Positions 43,535 to 52,278 are shown, numbered from the stretch's first letter. The stretch is 64,000 bases of DNA from CAVXHQ01 sp963761735 (GCA_963761735.1 CAVXHQ010000005.1:1-64000), one strand, 5' to 3'. The notes: generated from the sequence alone by a model not told the origin. Translations and numbers: made by a program.

Positions 43535-43873
43535 ATGTCTAAATTAGTCAACCCTGATATAACTAATAGTCGCCCGTCACTGCCGATTCTGCAGGCGCGC
43601 GCGTCAGAGGTGGCCGTGCAGCTCGGCCTTTTGTCGAATGCCAACAGGCTCATGGTTCTGTGCCACCTGCTGGAGGGCGAACGATCCGTCGGTGCCCTGC
43701 AGGCGCAGTTGGAGCTGAGCCAATCGGCGCTCAGCCAACACCTCGCCAGATTGCGCGACGCGGGGATGGTCGCCACTCGCCGCGACCGGCAGACGATCTT
43801 CTATCGTATCGCGGATCCGCGGGTTCATAAGATGATCGAAGCGCTTTACCTGATCTATTGTGACCCGGACTGA
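43535..43873 (+). CDS. ArsR-family persulfide-responsive repressor (SqrR/BigR type)
   Basis: 112 residues: a winged helix with LSNANRLMVLCHLLEGERSV, LELSQSALSQHLARLRDAGM and RRDRQTIFYRIADP. Two cysteines, Cys43 (VLCHLL) and Cys109 (LIYCDPD), match the pair at about 41 and 107 that forms a tetrasulfide in SqrR; metal-site residues of ArsR are absent. It should repress the divergent operon until reactive sulfur accumulates. No clear ribosome site precedes ATG 43535, but no later start preserves the domain. Confidence 0.9.
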   Translation: MSKLVNPDITNSRPSLPILQARASEVAVQLGLLSNANRLMVLCHLLEGERSVGALQAQLELSQSALSQHLARLRDAGMVATRRDRQTIFYRIADPRVHKMIEALYLIYCDPD

Positions 43874-44157
43874 AAAACCGATGGTCACAACGTATGTGCC
43901 AAAAACGGTGGATTCCGCAGGTGTCGAAAACGGTTGAGCTCTGACGCGGTCGGTCGGCAAGCGGTCCTTGGATAGCAGGTCGGCCACTGTCAGGCGGGCG
44001 GGACGAAGCGGGCCTTCGGCACTTCAGACCGGATGGCCGGTTCGTGCAGTCGACGGCTGCCAACACCGCGCGGCAATCTGCAGGATCGTCGATCACTTCA
44101 TCCCTGAGTGCATAAGGAGGCATACGAAAGGAAGTTCCGGTCCGCTCAGGCTCAAAG

Positions 44158-44745
44158 CTACATCTCAGCGTGCCGCACAGCGTTCAGTTTTTCGATCCAA
44201 TGCACGGGCAGATCGTGCTGAATCGCGCCCTTCCTGATCAGGGTGATGTAGCGCAGCGAAGGATTGCCGTCGTCGGGCAGTCCGTCGGCGATGAGGCTGA
44301 AAGCGCGGATACTGATTCCATCGCGGTCCTCCACGTCGAGCCAGACCGGATAGTAGCGCCAGCCGGGCACGCCTTCGGTGGAATGCAGCCAGACCATGTC
44401 GCGCCGTGTCATCCGGTAGAGCACGCCCCAGACCTCGTCACCGGGCGTGGGGACGATATTGGCCGGAGCGGACTTGCCGCGCGGCCGACCGTGAAGATTG
44501 AAGCGAAGCCGGTAGCCCGGCGCGCGTCCCACGCGCCACGCCAGAGGTTGCATCCGACGCCGCCCCAAAAAGACGCTGTCGTTCATGTTGGCGCCGAAGG
44601 CGAAGTACCAGACCTCCTCGTCCGGGCGGCCCTCCAGCGTCAGGCCCCAGGACCGGTACCAGATCCGGGCGAGGGGCCACGCGCGAAGGATGACCGGAAG
44701 CCAGAGGCGCTTCAAAAAGCGTCGCGTTGCAATCATCCGGGGCAT
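44158..44745 (-). CDS. Gamma-glutamylcyclotransferase-like protein
   Basis: 195 residues. After a basic 45-residue lead, the AIG2/GGCT fold begins with YFAFGANMNDSVFLGRR (substrate loop YxxGxN), followed by GYRLRFNLHG, DEVWGVLYRMTRRDMVWLHS and the catalytic-type glutamate in STEGVPGWRYYPV. Enzymes of this fold cyclise gamma-glutamyl groups or degrade glutathione, so a link to the nearby sulfur operon is possible. It overlaps the MFS gene by 13 bp and is the last gene of that operon. Confidence 0.82.
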   Translation of the reverse strand: MPRMIATRRFLKRLWLPVILRAWPLARIWYRSWGLTLEGRPDEEVWYFAFGANMNDSVFLGRRRMQPLAWRVGRAPGYRLRFNLHGRPRGKSAPANIVPTPGDEVWGVLYRMTRRDMVWLHSTEGVPGWRYYPVWLDVEDRDGISIRAFSLIADGLPDDGNPSLRYITLIRKGAIQHDLPVHWIEKLNAVRHAEM

Positions 44746-46001
44746 TCCGCTTCCAGCCGGGAGATGCGCGCCAGCAGAACGGCCTGGCAGAGCGCTGCGA
44801 GGATGGCGGCGACGAACACCGCTTGAATCGCGATCAGCGACACCAGGCCGGCGCCGACCAGGGGCAGCAGCGCGGCCGGTGAGGCCATCGCGTTGAAATA
44901 AGCGGAATAAGCGGGCCGCCTGTCGTCAGGCGAGATCTCCATAAGATAGCCCAGATAGCCGATGGTGACGCCGTTCATCATCGCGCCGATCGCGAAGAAC
45001 AGCGCGGCAAAGCCGATCAGCCCCGTGTTCGTTGCCAGCAGCGCCAGTACAGCGAGCGGCGGCAGCATGCGCATGACGGCCACGATCTGCAGCATCCGCA
45101 GCTTGCCGCCGCTGTCGCCGAGCTTGCACCAGACCGGGTTCGAGGCGAGCGACCCGGCCGTCTGGGCTCCGAGCAGCACGCCCACATCAGCCGCGCCGAT
45201 GCCGCTCTGGCTGGCGGCGACCACGTAGAAGGGCAGCGCCATCAGCGTGGCACCACCGAGCCACTGCGAATAGAGGAAAAGTCGGAACCTGCCGTCTTCC
45301 GCCAGCACGCGGCCGCCACCTTTCAGGAACTGCACCGCGCTCTGCGGCGATTTCCGCCCGTCGCGACCGGTCGGCACCGGCGGCTCACCGGCAGAGACGA
45401 ACAAGGTCGAGGACCCGATCAGCAACAGCGCCGCCAGCCCGAAGATCAGCGCATAGGCCTGGAGGGTCGGCAGGACGTCGAGCGTCAGCTGCACGAAGGC
45501 CGCCACACCGAGGGCGAAGATGCCGCCGCCGAAGAACCGCCAGGCCAGCATGCGGCTGCGCGCCTCGGAGCGGATCGAGCGCCCGACGATATCATTGTAG
45601 GGCACTGCCACCACGCCGCTGACGAAGGCGTAGAACGTCCAGAGGATCAGGAAGACCGTGGCAAGCGTCATTGGCGTCCAGTCCGACCCGACCCAGAGCA
45701 CGGCGCCGATCACTCCCGCCATGACCGCACGGCCGTAGGCGCCGAAAACGTAGAACGGCATCCGCCGTTCCGCGCGCTCCGCCAGAAAGCCGACGACGAG
45801 CTGCGGCAGCAGCCAGCCCAGCCGCAGCACGGCGCTCGCAAAGCCGACGGCAAACGCGCTGCCGGTCAACTGAAAGACCAGGCTCGCCACGATCGTCGCG
45901 GAATCGATCGCCGCCGCGCCCGCCTGGAATGCGGCCCCCGCACCGGCAATGCGCCAGAAGCGGGCGCGTTCATCCGGGACGTTCGCTTCAGACGCGGACA
46001 T
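44733..46001 (-). CDS. MFS permease
   Basis: 422 residues with twelve predicted membrane helices. The cytoplasmic loop 2-3 carries FLAERAERRMPFYVFGAYGR, a degenerate MFS motif A; a central loop (about 205-235, GEPPVPTGRDGRKSPQSAVQ) separates the halves. Substrate cannot be told. It overlaps the genes on both sides (14 bp and 13 bp), so the three genes are one operon. Confidence 0.88.
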   Translation of the reverse strand: MSASEANVPDERARFWRIAGAGAAFQAGAAAIDSATIVASLVFQLTGSAFAVGFASAVLRLGWLLPQLVVGFLAERAERRMPFYVFGAYGRAVMAGVIGAVLWVGSDWTPMTLATVFLILWTFYAFVSGVVAVPYNDIVGRSIRSEARSRMLAWRFFGGGIFALGVAAFVQLTLDVLPTLQAYALIFGLAALLLIGSSTLFVSAGEPPVPTGRDGRKSPQSAVQFLKGGGRVLAEDGRFRLFLYSQWLGGATLMALPFYVVAASQSGIGAADVGVLLGAQTAGSLASNPVWCKLGDSGGKLRMLQIVAVMRMLPPLAVLALLATNTGLIGFAALFFAIGAMMNGVTIGYLGYLMEISPDDRRPAYSAYFNAMASPAALLPLVGAGLVSLIAIQAVFVAAILAALCQAVLLARISRLEAECPG

Positions 46002-47064
46002 CCGTCGCCTCCGCTTCCAGCCGCGCCCGCCGGATGTCGAGCCCCGACTGCCACAGTACGATGAGGCCGCCGCCGACGACCACGGTGATCGATATCATCC
46101 AGTTGAACAGGATCATCAGCAGCGCCTGCTCCTCGGGCACGCCGAGCAGGCTGAACGCGAAGGCCGAGCCGATGACGAAGCCGCCCGGCACCCGGACGAA
46201 GCGCGACAGCACCAGCGAAAAGCCAGCGAAGACCATCAGGAACAGGTAATCGAAAGGTGCCAGCACCACGCCCAATGCGAGCCCCGCCCAAAGATAATGC
46301 GTGACCGAGATCAGCTTGGCCGCGATCGCGCCCAAGAGCACGTTGAGGCGGCTCCGCGGTGCGCGCGGCCAGACGATACCGTCGCAAAGCGAGCCTCGCA
46401 GTTCGGCACCGTTGGCGCGAAACCATCTTGCCACCCAGTCGAAGATCCGGCAGATCACCGGACCCTCCTGCGCGAACAAGGCCCGAAATCGGAACATCGC
46501 CCAGAGCAGTGCACCGAAAAGGGCGAAGTTCAGCGCCCCCGCCACGGCGAGGCCGACCTCCAGATTGCCGTCGATCTGCGGCACCTTGCCCGCCATCGCG
46601 ACGAGCGCCGCAAAGAGCGCGAAGACGACGCCGTCGATAAATCGCGCGATGATCGTTGTGGTTAGCACCGTCCCCATCTTCAGGTTTTCCATGCGGGCGA
46701 TCAGCCATGACCGCACCAGTGGGCTGATCCCCACCGGCACCAGGACGTTGGCACCGTATCCCGCCAGCAGGGCACCGGTCAGACGAAGGGTCGGCACCGG
46801 CTTCACGTCGTGCAGGATCTGGCGCCACTTCCAACCGTTAACGACCTGCTCCAGCAGGATGGTCAGGGCGAGAACGCCGATCCAGGCCGGATTTGCCAGC
46901 CGCAACCCCTCGATGAAACGGCCGAAATCCAGATCGCGATAGAGGTAGAAGATCAGCGCCAGAGCGACGGCGGCACCGGCGACAGGCGGCAGCCAGCGCC
47001 GGAGAGTGCGGCCAGGTGAGGGTATGGGACGCAAGCCGTCCGTGGGGTTTTTCCGGTTCGACAA
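45988..47064 (-). CDS. UPF0104 / lysylphosphatidylglycerol-synthase-TM membrane protein
   Basis: 358 residues, eight or so membrane helices, with the family pattern WIGVLALTILLEQVVNGWKW, LLAGYGANVLVPVGISPLVR and GFVIGSAFAFSLLGVPEEQA. This is the flippase-like domain of MprF without the synthase part. It is the first gene of the operon UPF0104-MFS-cyclotransferase. Confidence 0.88.
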   Translation of the reverse strand: MSNRKNPTDGLRPIPSPGRTLRRWLPPVAGAAVALALIFYLYRDLDFGRFIEGLRLANPAWIGVLALTILLEQVVNGWKWRQILHDVKPVPTLRLTGALLAGYGANVLVPVGISPLVRSWLIARMENLKMGTVLTTTIIARFIDGVVFALFAALVAMAGKVPQIDGNLEVGLAVAGALNFALFGALLWAMFRFRALFAQEGPVICRIFDWVARWFRANGAELRGSLCDGIVWPRAPRSRLNVLLGAIAAKLISVTHYLWAGLALGVVLAPFDYLFLMVFAGFSLVLSRFVRVPGGFVIGSAFAFSLLGVPEEQALLMILFNWMISITVVVGGGLIVLWQSGLDIRRARLEAEATDVRV

Positions 47065-47188
47065 GGGCGTTCCCCTGGTTTTCAGTACTTACAGGAAAAC
47101 GGCCCGGCCTCCTCATGGCAAGGAACCGAGCCATCTGCTGCTTTCCAACCGCGACCTTATCGCGGCCGAAAGACGTTCTCAGGCGGCC

Positions 47189-47350
47189 ATGCTCTTGCAG
47201 GCCGCGGCGTAGCGACGGCAAGCCTCTGTGCAGCGCTGGCATGCCTGCCTGTCATGCCTGGCGCATTCCTCGGCGCAGCCCGGCCATCAGCAGCCCGGCC
47301 ATCAGCAGGACGGCGATCGCAAGGCTTCGCGGTCTGCAGCGCTGGTTCAT
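47189..47350 (-). pseudogene. MerR-controlled small Cys-rich lipoprotein, probably frameshifted
   Basis: ATG at 47350 follows AGGAGATCGAT and gives MNQRCRPRSLAIAVLLMAGL, LMAGL, ending at 47252 after 32 residues. Dropping one G from ATGGCCGGGCTGCGCC (about 47278) instead gives LLMAGCAEECARHDRQACQR followed by CTEACRRYAAACKSMAA to a stop at 47189. The joined protein would have a lipobox (LMAGC) and a C-terminal Cys-rich helix like the last helix of four-helix-bundle copper-binding (Csp/DUF326) proteins. A 15-bp tandem repeat (GGGCTGCTGATGGCC type) lies at the frameshift. Confidence 0.5.
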
Positions 47351-47381
47351 ATCGATCTCCTGCGCAAAGCGATTCCTTCGC

Positions 47382-47413
47382 AGCATACCCTCCGTACCAT
47401 GGTACGGTGTCAA
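47382..47413 (-). promoter_or_regulatory. MerR-type promoter with overlapping operator
   Basis: On the minus strand: -35 TTGACA (47413-47408), a 20-bp spacer containing the perfect palindrome CCGTACCATGGTACGG (47407-47392), and -10 TATGCT (47387-47382). The over-long spacer and CCGTAC-type dyad are the signature of mercury-type MerR promoters. It reads toward the small gene at 47350, with the merR gene lying upstream on the same strand. Confidence 0.85.
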
Positions 47414-47457
47414 CAGGGGATCTCCAATTCGGCAGGGTGTCCCGGGACAGGGCTCTC

Positions 47458-47865
47458 TCAGTCCACGCGCTCGATCGCGTCCATGATCGAACAGGTGCCA
47501 AGATCGCCGTCGCCGGGGCAATCGGCGATCAGGTCGTCCAGAACCCCGGCAATCCGACGCAGCCGTTCCAGCCGGTCCTGAACCTCCCGACGCTTCTGAA
47601 CAGCAAGATTGCGGACATCGCCGCAACTGGCGTCCGCACGCGCCCTCAGTGACAGGAGTTCGGCGATCTCCGACAAGGAGAAGCCGATACGTTGTGCATC
47701 TTTGATGAACCGAAGGCACCGAACCGTGGCGGTACTGTAACGCCGCGCCCCGCCTTCCCGCGGCGTGGGCGGCTGGGCGATCAGACCACGACGCTCGTAA
47801 TACCGGATGGTTTCCACATTGACGCCCGCCGCCCGCGCAGCTTGTCCGATGGTTGGCTCTGCCAC
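47458..47865 (-). CDS. merR: Mercury-type MerR regulator
   Basis: 135 residues: MAEPTIGQAARAAGVNVETI, RYYERRGLIAQPPTP (HTH), a long dimerisation helix, and cysteines at 81, 116 and 125. The spacing 35 and 9 equals that of Cys82, Cys117 and Cys126 in Tn501 MerR, the mercury ligands, so Hg(II) is the likely inducer. The promoter it would twist open is 45 bp downstream of its stop. No merT, merP or merA is present; only the broken Cys-rich gene remains as target. Confidence 0.9.
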   Translation of the reverse strand: MAEPTIGQAARAAGVNVETIRYYERRGLIAQPPTPREGGARRYSTATVRCLRFIKDAQRIGFSLSEIAELLSLRARADASCGDVRNLAVQKRREVQDRLERLRRIAGVLDDLIADCPGDGDLGTCSIMDAIERVD

Positions 47866-48200
47866 GGATGATCTTCCTGAAATGCTGTTTTTGGGGAACT
47901 ACCCCTTCCCATTTAAGGATAGCGCAAACGAGGAACAGTGTCATTGCCATAGCTTGAACGACCTTGGGGCGTCCAAATTATCCAAGATCGTGAATTGAGG
48001 CGCATGGTGAAATGTGGCGGGGCGAAGTTGTAAAACCTGGACCCCGGATCAGAGATAAGTGCTGAAATCTTGGCAATCTGTGCCCTCTCGGTCGTTCGAT
48101 CGCGGTGCACCATCCGTCGCTCAGGGCTCTCAACGTTGATTGGCCGCGGCTTGGCGGGACGTTTGCTTGGTTCAGTCGCGGAAAGAGCCGTCTAAGATAA

Positions 48201-48646
48201 TCAACCGGTTGGAAGGTCGCCCGGGATTTGCACGTCCTCCGACACTTCCTTCGTGAGCGTCTTGCTTCGTGAGCGTCTTGCCTTTCGCCAGCCGCTGTCC
48301 GAGCGATTCTACGAAGCTTCTCGTAGCGCTCGCGGCCCTTGGCGTTCGCGGCGTCTCGCATCGCGTCGGGCAGCGGCGGCGGCGTCGTTAGCCAGAACTT
48401 GACGAAAAGGGCCAGCGCCTCGGCGGCGACGGTCTGGTCGCGCTCGGGCCGTTCGATGGCGCGGGACAGCCGGTCGAGCCGACGCACGAACGCCGCCTCC
48501 CGCTGGTCGGCGGCGTCTGGTGACAGAAAGGCGGCAAGAGCCGCTTCCACGATCTGCGACTTGAAGATCTTTCGGCGAGCGGCGAGCGCGTTCAGGTCCG
48601 CCGACAGCGCCGCGTTAAAATACACGTTCAATCTGTCCTTGCTCAT
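48201..48646 (-). pseudogene. CopG-type protein, decayed second copy
   Basis: MSKDRLNVYFNAALSADLNA, KIFKSQIVEAALAAFLSPDA and RRLDRLSRAIERPERDQTVA follow the CopG gene at 33428 through KGRERYEKL, then the frame is lost. One extra T (AAGCTTCGTAG, about 48317) and a 16-bp tandem duplication (TTCGTGAGCGTCTTGC at 48250-48265 and 48266-48281) break it. Undoing both restores KLVESLGQRLAKGKTLTKEV to a stop at 48201. Upstream lies the matching virD4 remnant. Confidence 0.82.
48250..48281. repeat. 16-bp tandem duplication
   Basis: TTCGTGAGCGTCTTGC occurs twice in direct succession and shifts the copG remnant frame by one base. Confidence 0.9.
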
Positions 48647-48656
48647 ACCGGGCGCC

Positions 48657-49095
48657 TCACGGCCCGATCACGTCATCGGGATCGAGCGCCACCTGACGCG
48701 AGACGGTCCGGAATTGGCTTTTCTGCATTGCCCTCGCGCGTTGCGCCTCGTCGTCCGGCTCGTCGTCGAGGTCAGCGAACTCTTCATGCGCCGGTACCGG
48801 GTCGGGCGCGATTTCCTCATGCTCGGGAAGCTCCGGCTCGCGGCGGACGCCGCCATCGGTATCCTCGTCATCGCAGGTCTTAACGGATGACGGGACCGGC
48901 GATACGATCGAGGAACGTCCGGTCCGGTCATCGCTGCCCGCGGGTTCGGACCAGGCCGGTCCATTCCCGATGAGCATCGGCGGCGAGACAACGCGCGCAT
49001 TCAGTTGCCGATCCTCGAAATAGCGTGCTTTTTGCGCCCGGATTGGCGGCGCGCCGCAGATCAACACGACTTCGTCCGTCGATGGCAGATGCATC
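48657..49095 (-). pseudogene. virD4 C-terminal fragment
   Basis: Reads TMHLPSTDEVVLICGAPPIR, AQKARYFEDRQLNARVVSPP and an acidic tail ending DPDDVIGP. It aligns by eye with the last 145 residues of the intact VirD4 (IMQLPPDDEIVMVAGSPPIR ... RNDGIDL). The ATPase domain is absent; the junction with thiamine-gene DNA is at about 49096. Evidence of a second, related element. Confidence 0.85.
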
Positions 49096-49171
49096 GTCCC
49101 TGTCCTACCCGATCCCGGCGGTCCCGCGAACAGTCGGCGCCGTACAGGTACCCGGTTGCCCTCCCGTAACC

Positions 49172-49752
49172 ATGTCCGGCGTTCCTGCTGCGGAACGACC
49201 CGCCCGAGCTTCGCTTTCACATCACCTGAAGGCTATGCGGATGGCCGCGCCGCTCGTGCAGAACATCACCAACTATGTCGCGATGAACGTCATGGCGAAT
49301 GCCCTTCTGGCGGCCGGGGCCTCGCCCGCCATGGCCCATGCACGCGGCGAGGCGGCGGAGTTCGCCGGTCTGGCCGATGCGCTGTCGATCAACATCGGCA
49401 CGCTGGACGACGAATGGGTGGACTGCATGGTCCTGGCCGTCGAGGCGGCCGTGGCCCTGGCCAAACCCTGAGTGCTGGACCCCGTCGCCGTCGGCGCGGC
49501 TTCTGGCCCTGCGGCCGACCGTGATCCGGGGCAATGCCTCCGAAATCCTGGGGCTGTCGGGGGCCGCGGTGCAGGGCCGGGGCGCGGATGCGGCCGATCC
49601 GGTCGCGGCGGCCGAGGCGGCGGCGCGGGACCTCGCCCTGCAAAGCGGCGCGACCGTCGCGGTCACCGGCGCGGTGGACTACGTGACAGATGGGACGCGG
49701 GCCGTTCATGTGACGGGCCGTCACCCGATGATGACGCGCGTCATGGTGCTGG
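49172..49752 (+). pseudogene. thiM: thiM fragment (hydroxyethylthiazole kinase)
   Basis: Starts normally (HHLKAMRMAAPLVQNITNYV, AMNVMANALLAAGASPAMAH), but the codon after LAKP is TGA (49469-49471) where the family has Trp (KPWVLDPVAVGA). After VLDPVAVGA about ten residues are missing and the frame changes. It resumes LLALRPTVIRGNASEILGLS and AVDYVTDGTRAVHVTGRHPM, and ends at MTRVMVLG where it fuses to thiE. Nonsense mutation, deletion and fusion together make it clearly dead. Confidence 0.85.
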
Positions 49753-50030
49753 GCCTGTCGGTCGACGCCGAGGCGCAGGTGGCGGCGATCCCGAAGGGCT
49801 GCGTCACCTATCTGGGCGTGGGGCCGGTGCGGGTCACCGCCTCCAAACCCGACCACGCGCCGCCGTTCGGGTTCGCAGGCCTGGCGCGCATCGCGGCGGC
49901 GGCGGGTCTGCCATGCATGGCTATCGGCGGGCTGGTCGCCGACGACGTTGCAGCCGTCCGGGCTGCGGGGTGCGCGGGCATCGCCGTCGTCTCCGTCATT
50001 TCCCGCGCGGCGGACCCGCAGGCATCCGCG
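49753..50030 (+). pseudogene. thiE: thiE fragment (thiamine-phosphate synthase, C-terminal half)
   Basis: In frame with the end of the thiM fragment: LSVDAEAQVAAIPKGCVTYL, GVGPVRVTASKPDHAPPFGF, LPCMAIGGLVADDVAAVRAA, CAGIAVVSVISRAADPQASA. These are the phosphate-binding and C-terminal motifs of ThiE. The N-terminal half is gone. Confidence 0.85.
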
Positions 50031-50124
50031 CGCAATACCCACGGGACCGGCTGCACGCTCTCCTCGGCGCTGGCCATGTGGATGGGCGCGGGGCATCCCC
50101 CGCCCGAAGCCGCCCGTCGCGCTT
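50031..50124 (+). pseudogene. thiD: thiD fragment (hydroxymethylpyrimidine kinase)
   Basis: RNTHGTGCTLSSALAMWMGA then GHPPPEAARRA. The NTHGTGCTLSSA motif is the catalytic anion hole of ThiD. Only about 31 codons survive, fused in frame behind the thiE piece. Confidence 0.82.
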
Positions 50125-50174
50125 TGCCGCCATGCCTCCGTCGCGCAGTTGCGATCACTACGTCGGCGTCGTGA

Positions 50175-50487
50175 TCTGCTCGGCCGCCGTCGCCCCTTTC
50201 CCCGTCGCTGTCGCCGCCCTCCCGCCGTGCTTCTGGATCTACCAGCGCGTCGGGGCCGCGATCCCTGCGCAGGCCGCAGCCGATCATCCCTATCGCGCCT
50301 GGATAGACACCTACGCCAACGCGGCGTTCGGGGCATCGGTCCGCAATATGCCGGCGCTCACCGACCGCCTTGCCAACACGGCAGACGACGCGACCCGCGC
50401 CGCGCCGCGATGCGCGTCGACTTCGCGCGCTCGTCCTGGCACGAAGGGATGTTCTGCGAGAGCGCCTACCGCCGGGAAGGATGGCCG
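50175..50487 (+). pseudogene. tenA: tenA fragment (thiaminase II)
   Basis: In one frame: CSAAVAPFPVAVAALPPCFW, IYQRVGAAIPAQ and DHPYRAWIDTYANAAFGASV. After DDATRAA the frame shifts, and the end is in another frame: MRVDFARSSWHEGMFCESAY, RREGWP. The FW-IY, YRAWIDTY and FESAYRREGWP motifs are those of TenA. The N-terminal half is missing. Confidence 0.82.
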
Positions 50488-50666
50488 GAACCGTCGGAAG
50501 GCCCGTGTATCCCAGGCCTTGCAGCCGCATCGTGGCCGCGCACATGCCCCGTCGCTCTGCGATATGCACACCGGGCTCGGAGTCAGCTAATCCGCTTCAT
50601 GGGGTTGGCCGAACCTGATCCGCCACCTAGACTCGGACCGAACCACGAAGCACGAACCCCGATCGG

Positions 50667-51647
50667 ATGAAGACAATGGCCGACGATCCCTATGCCGCTC
50701 TCGGCGTGGAGAAGACCGCAGACGCCGCCGCGATCAAGAAGGCGTATCGCAAGATCGCCCGCACGGCGCATCCCGACCTCAATCCCGACGACCCCGCCGC
50801 GGAGGCGCGGTTCAAGGGCGCCGCGGCGGCCTACGATCTGCTGAAGGACGCCGAGACCCGCGCGCGCTACGACCGCGGCGAGATCGACGCCGACGGTGCC
50901 GAACGCGCACCGCGTGGGTATTACCGCGACACGGCGGGCGGGCCGCAGGACAGCTATAGCCGCTCGGGGTTCGACAGGGCGGGTTTCGACCGGGCCGGAC
51001 CGGGCGGCGGCGCTTCCGAGAATCTCGACCCGGAGGACATCTTCGCGGCGTTCGCGCGGGCGCGGCAGGGCGGCGGTGGTGACCCGTTCAGCGGCGGCAG
51101 GGCGCAATTCGACATGCCTGGACAGGACCGCCGCTACACCTTGCAGGTGCCGTTCCTCGACGCCGCGCGGGGGGCAAAGACGCAGATCACGCTGCCCGAG
51201 GGCGGCACCCTCGTCGTCGTCATTCCCGAAGGCGCGACCGACGGGCTGACCCTTCGCCTGCGCGGCAAGGGTGGGCCGGGACATGGCGGCGGTGCGCCGG
51301 GCGATGCCTACGTCACCCTGTCGGTTGCGAACGATTCCGTCTTCACGCGCGAGGGCAACGACATCCGGACCCGGCTCGACATCTCGATCGACGAGGCCAT
51401 TCTCGGGGCCAAGGTCTCTGCACCCACCATCGACGGCGATGTGCGCGTCACCGTTCCCGTGGGGGCCAGTTCGGGCCGCACCCTGCGATTGCGCGGGCGG
51501 GGTGTGAAGACGCGAAGTGGAGGACGCGGCGATCAGCTCGTCGAGCTGCGCGTCGTCCTGCCGCCGAAGATCGACGACGACCTGCGCGGCTTCATGGAAA
51601 GCTGGCGCGAGACCTACGGATACGAGCCGCGCGGAGGCCGGACATGA
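50667..51647 (+). CDS. DnaJ/CbpA-type co-chaperone
   Basis: 326 residues (or 323 from ATG 50676). J domain at 6-70 with the HPD motif (ARTAHPDLNPDDPAAEARFK), then a Gly/Phe-rich stretch (residues 85-145, with a short RSGFDRAGFDRAGPGGG repeat), then two C-terminal beta domains (RYTLQVPFLDAARGAKTQIT; FTREGNDIRTRLDISIDEAI). There is no zinc finger, so it is the CbpA class. It would stimulate DnaK. The next gene, its modulator CbpM, overlaps by 4 bp. Confidence 0.93.
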   Translation: MKTMADDPYAALGVEKTADAAAIKKAYRKIARTAHPDLNPDDPAAEARFKGAAAAYDLLKDAETRARYDRGEIDADGAERAPRGYYRDTAGGPQDSYSRSGFDRAGFDRAGPGGGASENLDPEDIFAAFARARQGGGGDPFSGGRAQFDMPGQDRRYTLQVPFLDAARGAKTQITLPEGGTLVVVIPEGATDGLTLRLRGKGGPGHGGGAPGDAYVTLSVANDSVFTREGNDIRTRLDISIDEAILGAKVSAPTIDGDVRVTVPVGASSGRTLRLRGRGVKTRSGGRGDQLVELRVVLPPKIDDDLRGFMESWRETYGYEPRGGRT

Positions 51648-51985
51648 CAGACCTTTATACCGACGCCGACCTGATCGAGGCCGTCGCGGCCCTTACCCAA
51701 GACCGGCTGCTCCATTATGTGCATCTGCGGATCGTTCAGCCCCTCCAGACCGACTCCGGCCCCCGCTTCCGCGAGATCGACCTGCGGCGCATCACCCTGC
51801 TCTGCGAGTTGTCGGACGACATGGAGCTGAACGAGGACGCCCTGGTGATCGTGATGAACCTGCTCGATCAGTTGCACGGCAGCCGGGCGCGGCTCACTGC
51901 CGTGATGACTGCCTTGACCAACGAGGAAGCCGAGGTCCGCGGCCGCATTGCCCGCATACTGGCGGAGGAGACCGAGCGACGATAG
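51644..51985 (+). CDS. cbpM: CbpM-type chaperone modulator
   Basis: 113 residues: YTDADLIEAVAALTQDRLLH, LHYVHLRIVQPLQTDSGPRF, LRRITLLCELSDDMELNEDA. This is the MerR-fold CbpM family that binds the J domain of CbpA and inhibits it. The start overlaps the dnaJ-like gene (ATGA). The 290 bp downstream hold no gene I can support. Confidence 0.88.
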   Translation: MTDLYTDADLIEAVAALTQDRLLHYVHLRIVQPLQTDSGPRFREIDLRRITLLCELSDDMELNEDALVIVMNLLDQLHGSRARLTAVMTALTNEEAEVRGRIARILAEETERR

Positions 51986-52278
51986 CCACCCCTGTCCTGT
52001 AGTGGGCGAGACCGCAGCGGCATCCACAGGCGAGTTTTTTAGAGCCAAACGCCGATTATGCGGGGGCTCGGTTGGCCGCTGCGGCCCGACGTGTCCCAAC
52101 TCTGAATATCGAGGTGTGACCGATTTTGACAGTGGGTAAACGGTTCCTGCAAGACCGCTTCCGGCCCTGCATTTCTAATTGGGCCGCCGGGCACACCTGT
52201 CGGTCGATCGGGCCTGCAGCGGAAGTCATCCGTTGGTCGCGTTTCAACCTTCGAGGATCTCGATCACAAACCGCGCCT

